Source: an uncultured Photobacterium sp.
GTDB lineage: Bacteria; Pseudomonadota; Gammaproteobacteria; Enterobacterales; Vibrionaceae
Assembly (NCBI RefSeq): GCF_947039875.1
Contig: NZ_CAMRAN010000007.1
Location: 43,207-107,206 of the forward strand
Direction of reading: 5' to 3'
Length of the DNA: 64,000 bases
In this document: piece by piece, positions 8,652 to 20,221 of the stretch
How the letters are laid out: every line of letters starts with the position of its first letter
Position numbering within the stretch: position 1 is the first letter of the stretch
Made by a program: the position numbers and the translations under genes
The notes under the pieces: model-generated
What the model was told of the DNA's origin: nothing
Databases searched by the model: none
What the model saw: the letters and a program-made list of their open reading frames with translations, nothing else

Positions 8652-8975
8652 AGGGTAGCTCCACAACCTAAACGACATTCCATCATATTTTTCTCTTTCT
8701 GCTTTACACATTGGTTGCGCAAATTACCATTGTTACTCCAAAAAGCCAAATAACTTGATGATTTTATCGATCTCGATTATTTACATATCGGTAATTTATT
8801 CCTACTCTAAATGATAATAGCTATTATTTCTGTCTGTATTGGTGATTAATAGGTATTTTTAATTTGCAGTTTACCGTATTGATCGCTATAAAAACCGCCT
8901 GCTTTATTTTTTGATAAGCTCATTCATTATTGTGGCGTATTGAACGACACAAATAACAATACTGGTGTAAGTATC

Positions 8976-9419
8976 ATGACCCATTTTTGGCAACAGAAAG
9001 ACTTAGCGACAATGACAGATCAAGAGTGGGAATCACTTTGTGATGGCTGCGGTAAATGTTGTCTACATAAGTTAATTGATGATGATACCGATGATATTTA
9101 TTACACTAATGTCGCGTGTAGTCTGCTCGATAATCAAACGTGTTCATGTAAAGATTATGCTAATCGATTTGAGTCTGGTGAAGAGTGTCTTAAATTAACT
9201 CGTGAGCGTATTGATGAGTTTGTATGGCTACCTGAAACATGTGCTTATCGCTTGCTAGCTGAAGGTAAACCGTTACCTGAATGGCATCCATTAATCACGG
9301 GTTCTAAAGATGCAATGCATACTGCGGATGAATCGGTACGTAATAAAATTGTGTATGAAATTGACGTAATTGATTGGGAAGACCACATTTTAAACCATCC
9401 TAATCGTATTAGTGAATAA
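8976..9419 (+). CDS. ycgN: YcgN family cysteine cluster protein (UPF0260)
   Basis: [43 protein letters not shown] at 8976 preferred over the TTG at 8940 used in the ORF track. Confidence 0.85.
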   Translation: MTHFWQQKDLATMTDQEWESLCDGCGKCCLHKLIDDDTDDIYYTNVACSLLDNQTCSCKDYANRFESGEECLKLTRERIDEFVWLPETCAYRLLAEGKPLPEWHPLITGSKDAMHTADESVRNKIVYEIDVIDWEDHILNHPNRISE

Positions 9420-9444
9420 GCCGCTAATTGTTTGTTGATTTAAT

Positions 9445-9483
9445 AAAAATGCCCTCGTCACTGACCGTTTCGAGGGCATTTTT
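9445..9483 (+). terminator. Rho-independent terminator (bidirectional type)
   Basis: AAAAATGCCCTCG...CGAGGGCATTTTT. Confidence 0.8.
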
Positions 9484-9508
9484 AATTTGATTACACTCTA
9501 AGTGCTAA

Positions 9509-10381
9509 TTATGGACGAGCAAAAGTATTACAGACTTTTGGATCGCCTGATTTAAAACCTTTTTTAAACCATGAAATACGCTGTTGCGAACTGCCGTGCG
9601 TAAATGCATCGGGTTGTACGGCTTGCCCGGCTAACTCTTGTAACCGATCATCGCCAACAGCACTGGCTGCATTGATCCCTTCTTCTATATCACCCGCATC
9701 AAGCATACCTTGTTGATTGACATAGTGACCCCAAACACCAGCGTAGCAGTCAGCTTGAAGCTCTAATTTTACACTGAGTTTATTGGCGGTGACTTTATCG
9801 CTTCGCTGTTGTAGTTGATGCACTTTATCACTCGTACCAAGTAACTTTTGAACATGGTGACCGACTTCATGAGCAATAACATAAGCAAAGGCAAAATCAC
9901 CAGGTGCGCCTAATTTTTTGAGTTCTTTAATAAAGCCAAGATCAAGGTAGATCTTTTGATCTGCAGGGCAATAAAATGGACCCGTTTGTGCTGAACCTGT
10001 GCCACAGCCTGTGCGCGTAACATTGTTATACAGCACTAGTGTCGGTGGTTGATATTTCCCCGATAGTTGCTTGTTCCAAACACTTTCAGTGGTGCCAAGA
10101 ATAGCGGCGACAAATTGCTTATTCTCATCATTTGATTCTAGCGCGGCTTTCTTTGGCGTGTGAGATTGTTGTAGACCAAGAGAGGAACCGCCACCAGTGA
10201 AATATTGAAAAGCAAACAATAAGCCGCCAATGACTAAAATGATTCGACCTATTTTACTGCGCATCAGTAAGGGAACTAAACGCAATAACCCCGCCGCTGG
10301 TACACCAGCTTGAGCTGGGCTATCGCCACGTCGATCTTCAATGTTTGAGCTTTGGCGAGAATTCTTCCAACGCATTATCAA
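9509..10381 (-). CDS. ypfJ: Neutral zinc metallopeptidase YpfJ family
   Basis: VIAHEVGHHVQ zinc motif, N-terminal TM, GGGSSLGL; typical YpfJ layout. Confidence 0.85.
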   Translation of the reverse strand: MIMRWKNSRQSSNIEDRRGDSPAQAGVPAAGLLRLVPLLMRSKIGRIILVIGGLLFAFQYFTGGGSSLGLQQSHTPKKAALESNDENKQFVAAILGTTESVWNKQLSGKYQPPTLVLYNNVTRTGCGTGSAQTGPFYCPADQKIYLDLGFIKELKKLGAPGDFAFAYVIAHEVGHHVQKLLGTSDKVHQLQQRSDKVTANKLSVKLELQADCYAGVWGHYVNQQGMLDAGDIEEGINAASAVGDDRLQELAGQAVQPDAFTHGSSQQRISWFKKGFKSGDPKVCNTFARP

Positions 10382-10522
10382 TCCTTTACTTTTATGGGGA
10401 GTCGCTGATTAAATAATGGCTCAAAAAATATATGTTAGTGGTATTTTTCTTAACAAGAATATATTGATGAGCCAGTGAATGATAGTCGTGAATATATCTA
10501 ACTATATGATTAAATATGTTTT

Positions 10523-11479
10523 TTAAGCGGTTAGCGACAATTGTTGTTGTGCAAGTTCTAATCGTTCAATAATTGGCGCTGCTTTATTGAGACAACGAAT
10601 ATCAGTAAATAATAATTTCGCTTGTGGATATTGATGACGTAAATAAGCAAACCATTGTTTAACACGGTTAGGGTAATATAGGCCTTTATCGCCTTTGATT
10701 TCAAATTGCGAGTAGGTTAATAATAAGGCTAACACTTGTTCCCATGTCATCGGGGCTTGGTTATATTTAACCACATTACCTAAATTGGGTAAGTTTAATG
10801 CGCCACGACAAACCATTAATGCATCAGTATGGGTTGCGGCTAAACATGCCTGACCATCAGCATGGCTCCAGACTTCGCCATTGGCAATAATCGGTAATGT
10901 AACATGCTGACGAAGTTGACGAATGTAATCCCATTTGATGGTGTCTGCTTTATAACCATCATCTTTTGTTCGAGCATGAATAACCATTTCATCAGCGCCA
11001 GCCTGCGCAATAGCGTCGGCAATCTCAAAGCATTGTTGCGGATCGTCCCAACCTAAACGTACCTTCGCGGTTACAGGTTTGGTTGGATTAACCGCGGCAC
11101 GGGTGGCTTTTACTATCTGATAGATTAACTCCGGCTCTTTTAGTAATACCGCACCACCACGGCTTTTATTTACTGCTTTGGCTGGGCAACCAAAGTTAAT
11201 ATCGATGCCAGCAGAACCAAGGTTACACGCACGGTGAGCATTTTCAGCCATCCATTGTGGATCTTGACCTAATAGTTGAACGCGAACCGGTGTACCTGAG
11301 CGTGTTTTACCGCCTTGATGTAATTCAGGACATAAACGATAGAAAACACTATTGGGTTGTAGGCTATCAATGATACGTACAAATTCAGTTACGCAAAGAT
11401 CATAGTCATTAATCTCGGTTAGCATCTCACGCATTAGATGATCTAATACGCCTTCCATCGGGCCTAAAATAACTCGCAT
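10523..11479 (-). CDS. dusC: tRNA-dihydrouridine(16) synthase DusC
   Basis: GPMEGVLDHLMREMLTEI, GIDINFGCPAKAVNKSRGGAVLL, VTAKVRLGW, VIHARTKDDGY. Confidence 0.9.
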   Translation of the reverse strand: MRVILGPMEGVLDHLMREMLTEINDYDLCVTEFVRIIDSLQPNSVFYRLCPELHQGGKTRSGTPVRVQLLGQDPQWMAENAHRACNLGSAGIDINFGCPAKAVNKSRGGAVLLKEPELIYQIVKATRAAVNPTKPVTAKVRLGWDDPQQCFEIADAIAQAGADEMVIHARTKDDGYKADTIKWDYIRQLRQHVTLPIIANGEVWSHADGQACLAATHTDALMVCRGALNLPNLGNVVKYNQAPMTWEQVLALLLTYSQFEIKGDKGLYYPNRVKQWFAYLRHQYPQAKLLFTDIRCLNKAAPIIERLELAQQQLSLTA

Positions 11480-11555
11480 AGGGGTGTTTGCTCTACTGGT
11501 AAATAGCTAAGGGGCAAGAGTCTAGTGCGAGTTGGCTAATTTGTCATCTTTGTTT

Positions 11556-12248
11556 TTACTTTGATTGCAGATGATAGCCTGAAATAATTGTGGTTGGTCG
11601 TAATTGGTGCTTATCACATGTGATGGCCAGTTTTAGTATACTGGTTGCGACATCTTCGGCAGGAATAGGTAGGTAGTGTTGCAGTGGGCCAACCATTAAT
11701 GGATGAATAACATCAAAAATACGTTGAATAACTAATTCATCTTGGCGGGGTTGATTTCGTTCGCCTTTAAGTGGGCCTGGACGAACAAAGACACAATGTT
11801 CAAATGCTAAAGTGGTTAATGCTTGTTCCATCTTCCCTTTACAGCGTAAATAATGAGAAGGTGAGTATTTAGAGGCGCCTAAGCTGGATACCACGAAAAG
11901 ATGCTTTACACCCAAATTTTTCATCGTAATAGCGACATTTTTAACTAAATCAACATCAATCGCTTCAAGCTCTTGTTTTGTGCCCGCCTTTTTTTTGGTT
12001 GTTCCTAAACAGATAAAACCATATTCAGGTACGGGTTGATCATTCTCCCAAGCAATAATACGTAATTGACTGTCTATAATTTGATGTAATTTCTTACTAT
12101 GGAAAGGTAATGGGCGACGAGCTAAGGCGTAGATATGATCAAAACGTGAGTGGTCGAGTAATTGATGTAATAGCTCAGTACCGACTAAGCCGCTGGCTCC
12201 AGCAATAATCGCATTCAGTGAACGGGGTGACATAAGTGTATCCATCAT
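11556..12248 (-). CDS. NAD(P)-binding oxidoreductase (HTATIP2/YbjT-like)
   Basis: IIAGASGLVGTELLHQLL Rossmann motif; FVVSSLGASKYSPSHYLRCKGKME. Confidence 0.75.
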   Translation of the reverse strand: MMDTLMSPRSLNAIIAGASGLVGTELLHQLLDHSRFDHIYALARRPLPFHSKKLHQIIDSQLRIIAWENDQPVPEYGFICLGTTKKKAGTKQELEAIDVDLVKNVAITMKNLGVKHLFVVSSLGASKYSPSHYLRCKGKMEQALTTLAFEHCVFVRPGPLKGERNQPRQDELVIQRIFDVIHPLMVGPLQHYLPIPAEDVATSILKLAITCDKHQLRPTTIISGYHLQSK

Positions 12249-12415
12249 ATATAAGTCGAGGGCTATAAATAACGTATTTTTATTTAATTTGCTTTTAACT
12301 TTATCAAATTTTAGTGATTAACGGCGATTAATGGTGTCGTTATGGCTATTGCCATGCATATTCGACGTATAATAGCGGTAAAGTGAATCAAAAGAATTAA
12401 CCTGTAGGACATCGA

Positions 12416-13069
12416 ATGAATACATTAATGACGTTACCATCACATTGGCAAGGTATGTCTGCGGCTTTTATTGAAGGTGCTTTATTTGCAGCGAATGCTA
12501 ACCCAAAGCCAATGGAGCCGGAAGTATGGCTGCCAGTTTTAATCAATGGCGGTGGTGATGAAGCTGCGGTTGTCATGGTTGATGACGCCGATAAAATGCC
12601 AATTCTTAGTCATTTTGAAATGCAATATCGTAAGGTTAAAGCGGGTGAATACCAATTACCAACGAATTTGATTTGGCAGCAAGATGGCAGTAATCAAAAT
12701 GCGTTACGTGAGTTTGCGCAAGGATTTTTGGCTGTATGGGTATTTATTGAGCCTAATTGGCAACAGCAAACCGTTTCTGATGGCACCATGCGCATGTTGT
12801 CAGCACTATTAACCACCTTAATGTTACTGGTGGATGAAGCGGCAACATTGGCGCAAATGGAACAAGCGGGTGTTACTGGTATGCCAGCAGCCAGTGAGTT
12901 ATATACACAGTTACCCTTAATGCTAACCGAAGTGATGATGGCGGCGGATCAATTGCAAATAGGTTCTGGTGCTCAAGCAATTAATCCATTTAAAGGTATT
13001 GGACGTAACGATCCTTGTCCATGTGAAAGTGGCAAGAAATTTAAACAATGTTGTGGTAAAACGCTGTAA
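12416..13069 (+). CDS. YecA/UPF0149 family protein with C-terminal SEC-C zinc motif
   Basis: [22 protein letters not shown] at the C-terminus. Confidence 0.85.
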   Translation: MNTLMTLPSHWQGMSAAFIEGALFAANANPKPMEPEVWLPVLINGGGDEAAVVMVDDADKMPILSHFEMQYRKVKAGEYQLPTNLIWQQDGSNQNALREFAQGFLAVWVFIEPNWQQQTVSDGTMRMLSALLTTLMLLVDEAATLAQMEQAGVTGMPAASELYTQLPLMLTEVMMAADQLQIGSGAQAINPFKGIGRNDPCPCESGKKFKQCCGKTL

Positions 13070-13494
13070 TGACAATAGCAAAGCCACATGTCATTGTTGT
13101 TGCAGGGGTAATTGAAAAGCAGGGTTATTATTTCATTGCTCAGCGGTTTGATGATGCGAGTCAGGGGGGGCTGTGGGAATTTCCTGGTGGCAAAGTTGAG
13201 CAAGGTGAACCCCCAAGACAAGCCCTTGAACGAGAACTGTCTGAAGAGCTGTCGATAACGACTACAACGGGAATGTGGCTTGCTGATAGTGTGTTTGATT
13301 ATGGTGATAAAGTCGTTGAGCTTAAAGGTTATTTATCCCATTGGCAGCAAGGGGATATTATGCTCAATAGCCATCAAAAAATAGCGTGGGTTTCATTACG
13401 ACAATTAGCGGATTATCAGTTTTGTGCTGCTGATTATCCTATTATTGCCGCGTTACAACAGTATATAGCTTCAAGAGATAGCGATATTAGCTAA
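13069..13494 (+). CDS. Nudix pyrophosphohydrolase (NudG/MutT-like)
   Basis: Nudix box GGKVEQGEPPRQALERELSEEL; start overlaps the preceding stop. Confidence 0.85.
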   Translation: MTIAKPHVIVVAGVIEKQGYYFIAQRFDDASQGGLWEFPGGKVEQGEPPRQALERELSEELSITTTTGMWLADSVFDYGDKVVELKGYLSHWQQGDIMLNSHQKIAWVSLRQLADYQFCAADYPIIAALQQYIASRDSDIS

Positions 13495-13529
13495 GTACAC
13501 GTTGCTACTATAGTTATAGTGGCGCATAA

Positions 13530-13560
13530 AAAAAGCGAAGCATTGTGCTTCGCTTTTTTT
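13530..13560 (+). terminator. Rho-independent terminator
   Basis: AAAGCGAAGCAttgTGCTTCGCTTTTTTT. Confidence 0.85.
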
Positions 13561-13589
13561 ATATTCGTTTTTTATGCAGCTGTAATAGC

Positions 13590-14102
13590 TTAGCGCTTGT
13601 TACCAAAAAATTGTGCAATAACCATCACGGTCCAAACCATAAGGTTGGCAGCAAAAATGATCACTAACCATTGTGGCATTGAAAGATCAAGGAAGGTCCA
13701 TACCACTTTGGCACAATCACCATAGGCTTCAAACATCCATGGAACCCAATGGTTAAGTGGTGCCCATGAAGGAAATTGGACAAATAAATCACAAGTAGCA
13801 AAGGGTGATGGGTTAAATTGAAATCCTACATGTTGATAGGCTAATTCAAGACCACGGTAAGCACTAAATCCCCAGCCAGCTAATCCTAACCAGCGTAATA
13901 GGCCATTTTTAGGAGCCAGTAAACCAATTAGAGCGGCAATACCAATCCCCATCATTGCAACACGTTCATAAACACACATAACGCATGGTGCGAGTTTCAT
14001 GACATGTTCGAAAAAGAGTGCGGAACCTTCAAAGAAAATAATGGATAGTAGTAATAACAACCAAGCTAAACGTGTTTTTGAAAAAGAATTAAGCACTTTC
14101 AT
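13590..14102 (-). CDS. dsbB: Disulfide bond formation protein B
   Basis: KLAPCVMCVYERVAM, four-TM, second periplasmic Cys pair (CDLF...GDCAKVVW). Confidence 0.92.
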   Translation of the reverse strand: MKVLNSFSKTRLAWLLLLLSIIFFEGSALFFEHVMKLAPCVMCVYERVAMMGIGIAALIGLLAPKNGLLRWLGLAGWGFSAYRGLELAYQHVGFQFNPSPFATCDLFVQFPSWAPLNHWVPWMFEAYGDCAKVVWTFLDLSMPQWLVIIFAANLMVWTVMVIAQFFGNKR

Positions 14103-14135
14103 TCTGGATACTCTAATGACTAACTGAATAAAACA

Positions 14136-14159
14136 AAGCCCTGAACATCAGGGCCTTGA
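14136..14159 (-). terminator. Terminator downstream of nhaB
   Basis: Minus strand AAGGCCCTGATGTTCAGGGCTTTGTTTT. Confidence 0.65.
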
Positions 14160-14243
14160 AATGATAAATGGCACTTATTACTGAGCGTTATTCAATCATA
14201 GCTCTACAGATAAGTAAATCGTCATTAAGTCGATTGTGTTCTT

Positions 14244-15833
14244 TTAATGACCTACCGCAGGAATTAATGCCGCAGCATCTACTGTGCCTTGTGTTAACCA
14301 ATTCATGCTATAGAACCAATCAGTCATCGGGACTAATAATAATTCAATACCGGCTAAACCAACAAAAGTTAAGACGATTGTATAAGGTAAAGCCATATAC
14401 ACCATACGCCCGTAAGAAAGACGAATCAGTGGCGCAAGAGCAGATGTTAGAACAAATAAGAAGGCTGCTTGACCATTAGGTGTTGCTACTGACGGTAAAT
14501 TAGTACCAGTATTAATAGCAACGGCTAACATATCAAATTGATTACGATCGATGACACCATGAAGTAATGCTGCTTTCACTTCATTAATGTATACCGTACC
14601 GACAAATACATTATCCGATACCATCGATAAGACACCATTGGCAATATAGAACATGGTTAATTGCGAGCTACCTTCTAGGCTTAACACCCAACCGATAATT
14701 GGCGTAAATAATTGTTGATCAATGATGACGGCAACGACGGAGAAAAATACTGCGAGTAATGCGGTAAAAGGTAATGCTTCTTCAAACGCCTTTCCTAATG
14801 CATGTTCTTCAGTTATGCCGGTAAATGCAGTTGCCAAGATAATGACTGTTAAGCCGATTAATCCCACCGCGGCTAAGTGCATAGCTAGACCCACAATCAG
14901 CCAAACAGCAATAATACCTTGGACGATAAATTTAGCGTAATCAAGGTTAGTGCGACGTTTACGTTCTTCGTTGTCGAAATCAACCAAAATAGTACGAACA
15001 TTTTCAGGTAATTTTGCGCCGTAGCCACAAATTTTGAATTTCTCAATTAGTACACAGGTAAAAAGACCACAAATGAGTACTGGGATCGAAACGGGAGACA
15101 TACGAATAATGAACTCACCAAATAGCCAACCTGCTTGATCGGCAATTATTAAGTTTTGTGGCTCACCAACCATGGTCATTACACCGCCAAGCGCAGTACC
15201 TACACCCGCATGCATGAGTAAGCTACGTAAAAAAGCACGGTAGTTTTCTAAGTCATCACGGCTCAGTTCTTGAACATGATCATCATCGGTATGATCATGA
15301 TTTACATTAGGATCTTGTCCTGAAGCTACTTTATGATAAATGCTGTAGAAGCCAACCGTTACACTGATAACGACGGCAATAACGGTTAATGCATCAAGGA
15401 AGGCTGATAAGAATGCCGCCATGATACAAAACGCAAGCGAAAGCAATATCTTTGATTTTATGTTGATCAATATTTTGGTAAAAATAAACAGTAATAGTTG
15501 CTTCATGAAGTAGATGCCAGCAACCATAAAGACAAGCAGTAATAATACTTCGATATTTGCGACAAGCTCATGCTTTACTTGTTCGGCGCTGGTCATGCCG
15601 ATAGCGACAGCTTCAATAGCGAGTAAACCACCAGGTTGAAGCGGGTAACATTTAAGCGCCATTGCTAAAGTGAAAATAAATTCCACCACTAATAACCAAC
15701 CAGCAACAAAAGGATCAACGAGAAAGAAAACCAGTGGATTAATGATAAGAAAAGAAATAATTGCAATCTTGTACCAGTCAGGCGCCTTACCTAAAAAGTT
15801 CTTTATGAAGGCATTCCCTAGCGATATAGCCAT
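14244..15833 (-). CDS. nhaB: Na+/H+ antiporter NhaB
   Basis: Polytopic 529 aa; [22 protein letters not shown], next to fadR as in E. coli. Confidence 0.92.
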   Translation of the reverse strand: MAISLGNAFIKNFLGKAPDWYKIAIISFLIINPLVFFLVDPFVAGWLLVVEFIFTLAMALKCYPLQPGGLLAIEAVAIGMTSAEQVKHELVANIEVLLLLVFMVAGIYFMKQLLLFIFTKILINIKSKILLSLAFCIMAAFLSAFLDALTVIAVVISVTVGFYSIYHKVASGQDPNVNHDHTDDDHVQELSRDDLENYRAFLRSLLMHAGVGTALGGVMTMVGEPQNLIIADQAGWLFGEFIIRMSPVSIPVLICGLFTCVLIEKFKICGYGAKLPENVRTILVDFDNEERKRRTNLDYAKFIVQGIIAVWLIVGLAMHLAAVGLIGLTVIILATAFTGITEEHALGKAFEEALPFTALLAVFFSVVAVIIDQQLFTPIIGWVLSLEGSSQLTMFYIANGVLSMVSDNVFVGTVYINEVKAALLHGVIDRNQFDMLAVAINTGTNLPSVATPNGQAAFLFVLTSALAPLIRLSYGRMVYMALPYTIVLTFVGLAGIELLLVPMTDWFYSMNWLTQGTVDAAALIPAVGH

Positions 15834-16353
15834 GTTTGAATCTCTTATTATTAGTGCAAATTTAAAGGTACGAAATGGTCCAAAAGCCGCCCGCGAGCAC
15901 TAATCAACAGAGAATTGATGGCGTCATGCCAAAAATTTTTAGCAGTGATAAGTTCTTTAAGATAAACACCATAAATAACCGATGATGATATTTAACTTAA
16001 AGCAGGTAGCTGCGTCCATTTGCTCCCAGATTGTTAATGATAACTTTACCGATCGAAATTAATTAGTCAATCGCAGACATAACTATGTAAAATTATTATG
16101 ACATTTTCATCACAAACTGAGGGTGATACCTAAGACATTAGAGGTACAATATACAGAATCTTAAAGGCAAAATATCGTCAGCTGATAAAATAATGCAACT
16201 AAAGTAGTCTTTAGATGTATAGGTGGTTTATTTTTGTACATATCTATCTGCGCTATGTCAGACTTGTGTACTAGATTTCAGCTATTGAACAACTAGTGGT
16301 ATGATGAGTGTTAATAAATAATATAAGCAAGAAGCGAATTGGATTGAACTTAG

Positions 16354-17205
16354 ATGGTTATTAAGGCAGATAGCCCAGCGACGTTTGCTGAGAAATACAT
16401 TATTGAAAGTATCTGGAATAATCACTTTCCTCAGGGCTCTATTCTTCCTGCTGAACGTGAACTTTCAGAACTGATTGGCGTAACTCGAACAACGCTGCGT
16501 GAAGTATTACAACGTTTGGCTCGAGATGGTTGGCTAACTATTCAACATGGTAAACCTACCCGTGTAAATAATTACATGGAGACCTCTGGTTTAAGCATTT
16601 TAGATACGTTAATTACATTAGATGGACAGGATGTTCAACGAGTATTAGCTGATTTATTAGCGGCTCGTACGGATATCAGTAGTGTTTTTATGCGTTATGC
16701 TGTCAAAGGTAATCCAGAAAATTCAAGTGAATTAATTCAACACGTGATTGAATCATGTCAACGATTACTTGCGGCTGAAAGTTTTGCTGAGTTTATTGAA
16801 AATAGTGATGATCGATTAGATTTACTGCAAGAAGTAAAGAAGATCGTTGATAAATACGGTAAAAATGATCCTCAGTTATGTGAGGAAGTTTGTCGAGCTC
16901 GTGCTTTTAATTACTATGATTACCGTTTATTCCAAGGAATGGCTGGGAAATCAGGTAATACGCTATATGTGCTGACAATTAATGGATTACGTAAAATTTA
17001 TACTCGCGTTGGCGGTTATTACTTTATGAATCCAGAAGCATGTCAATTGGCGCTTAATTTCTACAGTGATTTGCAATCATACTGTGATGGTCATCAACCT
17101 GAGTTAGTTGCTGATCGTATTAAAAAATATGGCCGAGAAAGTGGGGCGATTTGGTATACCCATCGTGTCAAAATCTCTAAATATTTATATGAAGAAGAGC
17201 AGTAA
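16354..17205 (+). CDS. fadR: Fatty acid metabolism regulator FadR
   Basis: GntR w[64 protein letters not shown]. Confidence 0.95.
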   Translation: MVIKADSPATFAEKYIIESIWNNHFPQGSILPAERELSELIGVTRTTLREVLQRLARDGWLTIQHGKPTRVNNYMETSGLSILDTLITLDGQDVQRVLADLLAARTDISSVFMRYAVKGNPENSSELIQHVIESCQRLLAAESFAEFIENSDDRLDLLQEVKKIVDKYGKNDPQLCEEVCRARAFNYYDYRLFQGMAGKSGNTLYVLTINGLRKIYTRVGGYYFMNPEACQLALNFYSDLQSYCDGHQPELVADRIKKYGRESGAIWYTHRVKISKYLYEEEQ

Positions 17206-17232
17206 TAGTTACTGCTCTTAAAGAATTAAAAT

Positions 17233-17266
17233 GGGGGAATCAACGTTATGTTGGTTCCCCTTTTTT
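17233..17266 (+). terminator. Terminator after fadR
   Basis: GGGGAATCAACgttatGTTGGTTCCCCTTTTTT. Confidence 0.75.
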
Positions 17267-17287
17267 ATATTGCAACTGAGCTAATGG

Positions 17288-18820
17288 TTATATATTTGTA
17301 TTGTATTGAGTGTTAGCCGGGCAGGTTGCAATGATTTTACCTCGGCCATCAGGTAATTCCTCTTCGAGAGTTACTCTAAACCCCCATAGTCGATGCAGGT
17401 GTTTTATTACTTCGGCATGACTGTCTGCTAACGGTATTCGGTTGTGTGGAATATAACGTAATGTTAATGAACGATCCCCCCGTAGTGCCACATTCCAAAC
17501 TTGTAAGTTAGGCTCATTATTGCTGAGGTTATATTGGGACGATAATTTTTCTCGAATGGCGCGATAACCTTCTTCGTTATGAATCGCGCTGATTTCAACA
17601 TAGTTGTGGCGGTCATCATCATCGACAGCGAAAAGCTTAAAATCACGCATTAATTTTGGCGATAAAAACTGGCTTATAAAGCTTTCATCTTTGAAGTTTT
17701 CCATTGCAAAATGGAGAGTATCGAGCCAATTTGACCCCGCAATATCAGGAAACCAATATTTATCTTCTTCGGTTGGATGTTCACACATACGACGAATATC
17801 TTGGAACATTGCAAACCCTAACGCGTAAGGGTTTATGCCATTGTAATAAGGGCTGTTGTATTCAGGTTGTGCGACCACATTGGTATGACTATGCAAAAAT
17901 TCCATGATGAATCGATCTGTTACCAATCCTTCATCATAGAGGTGGTTTAGAATTGAATAATGCCAAAATGTTGCCCAGCCTTCGTTCATGACTTGGGTTT
18001 GTTTTTGAGGATAAAAATATTGGCTAACTTTACGTACTATACGCACTAATTCTCGTTGCCATGGTTCCAGTAGTGGTGCGTGTTTTTCAAAGAAATAGAG
18101 AATGTTTTCTTGTGGTTCTGATGGAAAACGTTCTTCTTCTAATATGGTTTCTTTGGTTTGGTGTTGGGGAATGGTGCGCCATAATGAATTGACTTGAGAT
18201 TGCAAATAATCTTCACGGGCTTTCTGGCGTGCAGTTTCTTCAACTAGTGATATTTTTTGAGGGCGCTTGTAGCGATCAACGCCATAATTCATTAAGGCAT
18301 GACATGAATCGAGCAGTTTCTCTACATCATCAACCCCATATTTTTCTTCACATTCTGTGATGTATTTACGGGCAAATAACAGATAATCAATGATAGAACT
18401 GGCGTCAGTCCATGTTTTAAAAAGATAATTGCCTTTAAAGAACGAGTTGTGCCCATAACATGCATGTGCCATTACGAGGGCTTGCATAGTAATGGTGTTC
18501 TCTTCCATCAGATAAGCGATACAAGGATCGGAATTAATTACGATCTCATAGGCTAAGCCCATCTGGCCATGTTTGTAGCCTCGCTCAGTTTCAATAAAAC
18601 GCTTACCAAATGACCAGTGGTGGTAGTTGATAGGCATACCGATACTGGAATAGGCATCCATCATTTGTTCGGCAGTGATAACTTCAATTTGATTTGGGTA
18701 AGTATCAAGGCGATAGTGTGCAGCTACACGTTTAATTTCAACGTGATATTGTTCAAGCAAATCAAAAGTCCAATCTGGTCCATCACTGAGTGGTTTTGTT
18801 GTTGTCATTATTGCCATCAC
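17288..18820 (-). CDS. SpoVR family protein (YcgB)
   Basis: GPDWTFDLLEQYHVEIKRVAAHYRLDTYPNQIEVI; MNEGWATFWHY; SpoVR signature. Confidence 0.92.
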   Translation of the reverse strand: MMAIMTTTKPLSDGPDWTFDLLEQYHVEIKRVAAHYRLDTYPNQIEVITAEQMMDAYSSIGMPINYHHWSFGKRFIETERGYKHGQMGLAYEIVINSDPCIAYLMEENTITMQALVMAHACYGHNSFFKGNYLFKTWTDASSIIDYLLFARKYITECEEKYGVDDVEKLLDSCHALMNYGVDRYKRPQKISLVEETARQKAREDYLQSQVNSLWRTIPQHQTKETILEEERFPSEPQENILYFFEKHAPLLEPWQRELVRIVRKVSQYFYPQKQTQVMNEGWATFWHYSILNHLYDEGLVTDRFIMEFLHSHTNVVAQPEYNSPYYNGINPYALGFAMFQDIRRMCEHPTEEDKYWFPDIAGSNWLDTLHFAMENFKDESFISQFLSPKLMRDFKLFAVDDDDRHNYVEISAIHNEEGYRAIREKLSSQYNLSNNEPNLQVWNVALRGDRSLTLRYIPHNRIPLADSHAEVIKHLHRLWGFRVTLEEELPDGRGKIIATCPANTQYNTNI

Positions 18821-18923
18821 TCAATCTCTCCATGTTTGTCCACTCGATACTGATAAGTTGGTATAAATCGGCACAAGGTTCATGCTGTGCCGATTATGGT
18901 TAGTATCATGGAGTAGCGTTAAT

Positions 18924-20195
18924 TTAACTGACTTGTTTTTTAAATAATTCCCTAAATACGGGGAAAATATCTTCAACAGTTTTAATATTTTGCATTGCAA
19001 AATTCTCATGGCTGCTGTGTAACGTTTCATACTCTCGCCATAATGTTTGATGTGCTCGACGAGTGATTTCTATGTATGAGTAATAACGTGTTACTGGAAG
19101 TATGTGTTTATCGAGCAATTCACGACAACCTGGGGAATCATCAGCCCAATTATCGCCATCAGATGCTTGTGCCGCATAAATATTCCACTCTTCAGGACGA
19201 TAGCGTTGTTTAACGATGTCATGCATCATTTTCAATGCACTTGATACTATCGTGCCACCTGTTTCTTGAGAGTAGAAAAACTCATGCTCATCCACTTCTT
19301 TTGCTTGAGTGTGGTGACGAATAAACACCACTTCAACATTTTTGTAAGTACGGTTTAAAAATAAATACAGTAATATATAGAACCGCTTAGCAATATCTTT
19401 TGTCGCCTGATCCATTGAGCCGGATACATCCATTAAGCAAAACATAACTGCTTGGCTTGATGGTTGTGGGCGACGTTCATAGTTTTTATACCGTAGGTCA
19501 AATGTATCAATAAACGGTGTACGATTAATTTTTTCCCGCAGTGCTGTAATTTCCTGTTTAATCCGTTCTTCTTCAAAAGGTTGAGCAGGTTCGGTTGTAA
19601 ACAGTAACTCAAGCGCTTGTTCAAGTTCACGTACTTTACGCCGCTTACCTGCGGTCATTGCGGTTCGTCTTGCGAGTGAATTTTGCAATGATTTTACAAT
19701 AGCGATATTTGATGGTACGCCTTGTGATTTATACCCAGCACGAAAGGTTTTCCATTCGACTAGCTGATTAATCGCATTTTTTTGTAAGTTAGGTAATTCT
19801 AAATCTTCAAACAATAGGTCAAGGTATTCGTCTTTTGAAATTTGGAAAACGAAATCATCTTGACCATCGCCATCAGGACTTGCTTGACCTTCACCCGCGC
19901 CGCCTTGGCCGCCACCTCCTTGTGGTCGTTCAATGCGATCACCAGGGCTAAATTGGTCATTACCTGGGTGGACGATCTCGCGTTGCCCACCTTTGCCTTG
20001 GTGAAAGGTTGGTTCGCTGATGTCGCGAGAGGGGATGGTAATATCCTCGCCACTATCGACATCAGTAATCGAACGTTTATTAACCGCATCAGCAATTGAC
20101 TCTTTGATTCGCTGTTTATGACGACGTAAAAAACGTTGGCGATTGACGGTACTCTTATTTTTACCGTTGAGCCTTCGATCAATAAAGTGTGCCAT
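18924..20195 (-). CDS. yeaH: YeaH/YhbH family (DUF444) protein
   Basis: [44 protein letters not shown] vWA-like. Confidence 0.92.
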   Translation of the reverse strand: MAHFIDRRLNGKNKSTVNRQRFLRRHKQRIKESIADAVNKRSITDVDSGEDITIPSRDISEPTFHQGKGGQREIVHPGNDQFSPGDRIERPQGGGGQGGAGEGQASPDGDGQDDFVFQISKDEYLDLLFEDLELPNLQKNAINQLVEWKTFRAGYKSQGVPSNIAIVKSLQNSLARRTAMTAGKRRKVRELEQALELLFTTEPAQPFEEERIKQEITALREKINRTPFIDTFDLRYKNYERRPQPSSQAVMFCLMDVSGSMDQATKDIAKRFYILLYLFLNRTYKNVEVVFIRHHTQAKEVDEHEFFYSQETGGTIVSSALKMMHDIVKQRYRPEEWNIYAAQASDGDNWADDSPGCRELLDKHILPVTRYYSYIEITRRAHQTLWREYETLHSSHENFAMQNIKTVEDIFPVFRELFKKQVS

Positions 20196-20221
20196 AGTTC
20201 CCCCCTTTGTTGTCTAGTTGG

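Noticed and set aside
14168-14940. Plus-strand ORFs 14168-14479 and 14722-14940
   Set aside because: Mostly antisense to nhaB; composition typical of a reverse-frame shadow of a membrane protein gene.
16270-16310. AACTAGTGGTATGATGAGTGTT upstream of fadR as a possible FadR autoregulatory site
   Set aside because: Too many mismatches to the FadR consensus compared with the fadH site.
19433-20182. Additional ORFs (65 and 127 aa, plus antisense 85 aa) inside yeaH
   Set aside because: Alternative-frame ORFs within a strongly supported conserved CDS; low-complexity composition and no recognisable motifs.
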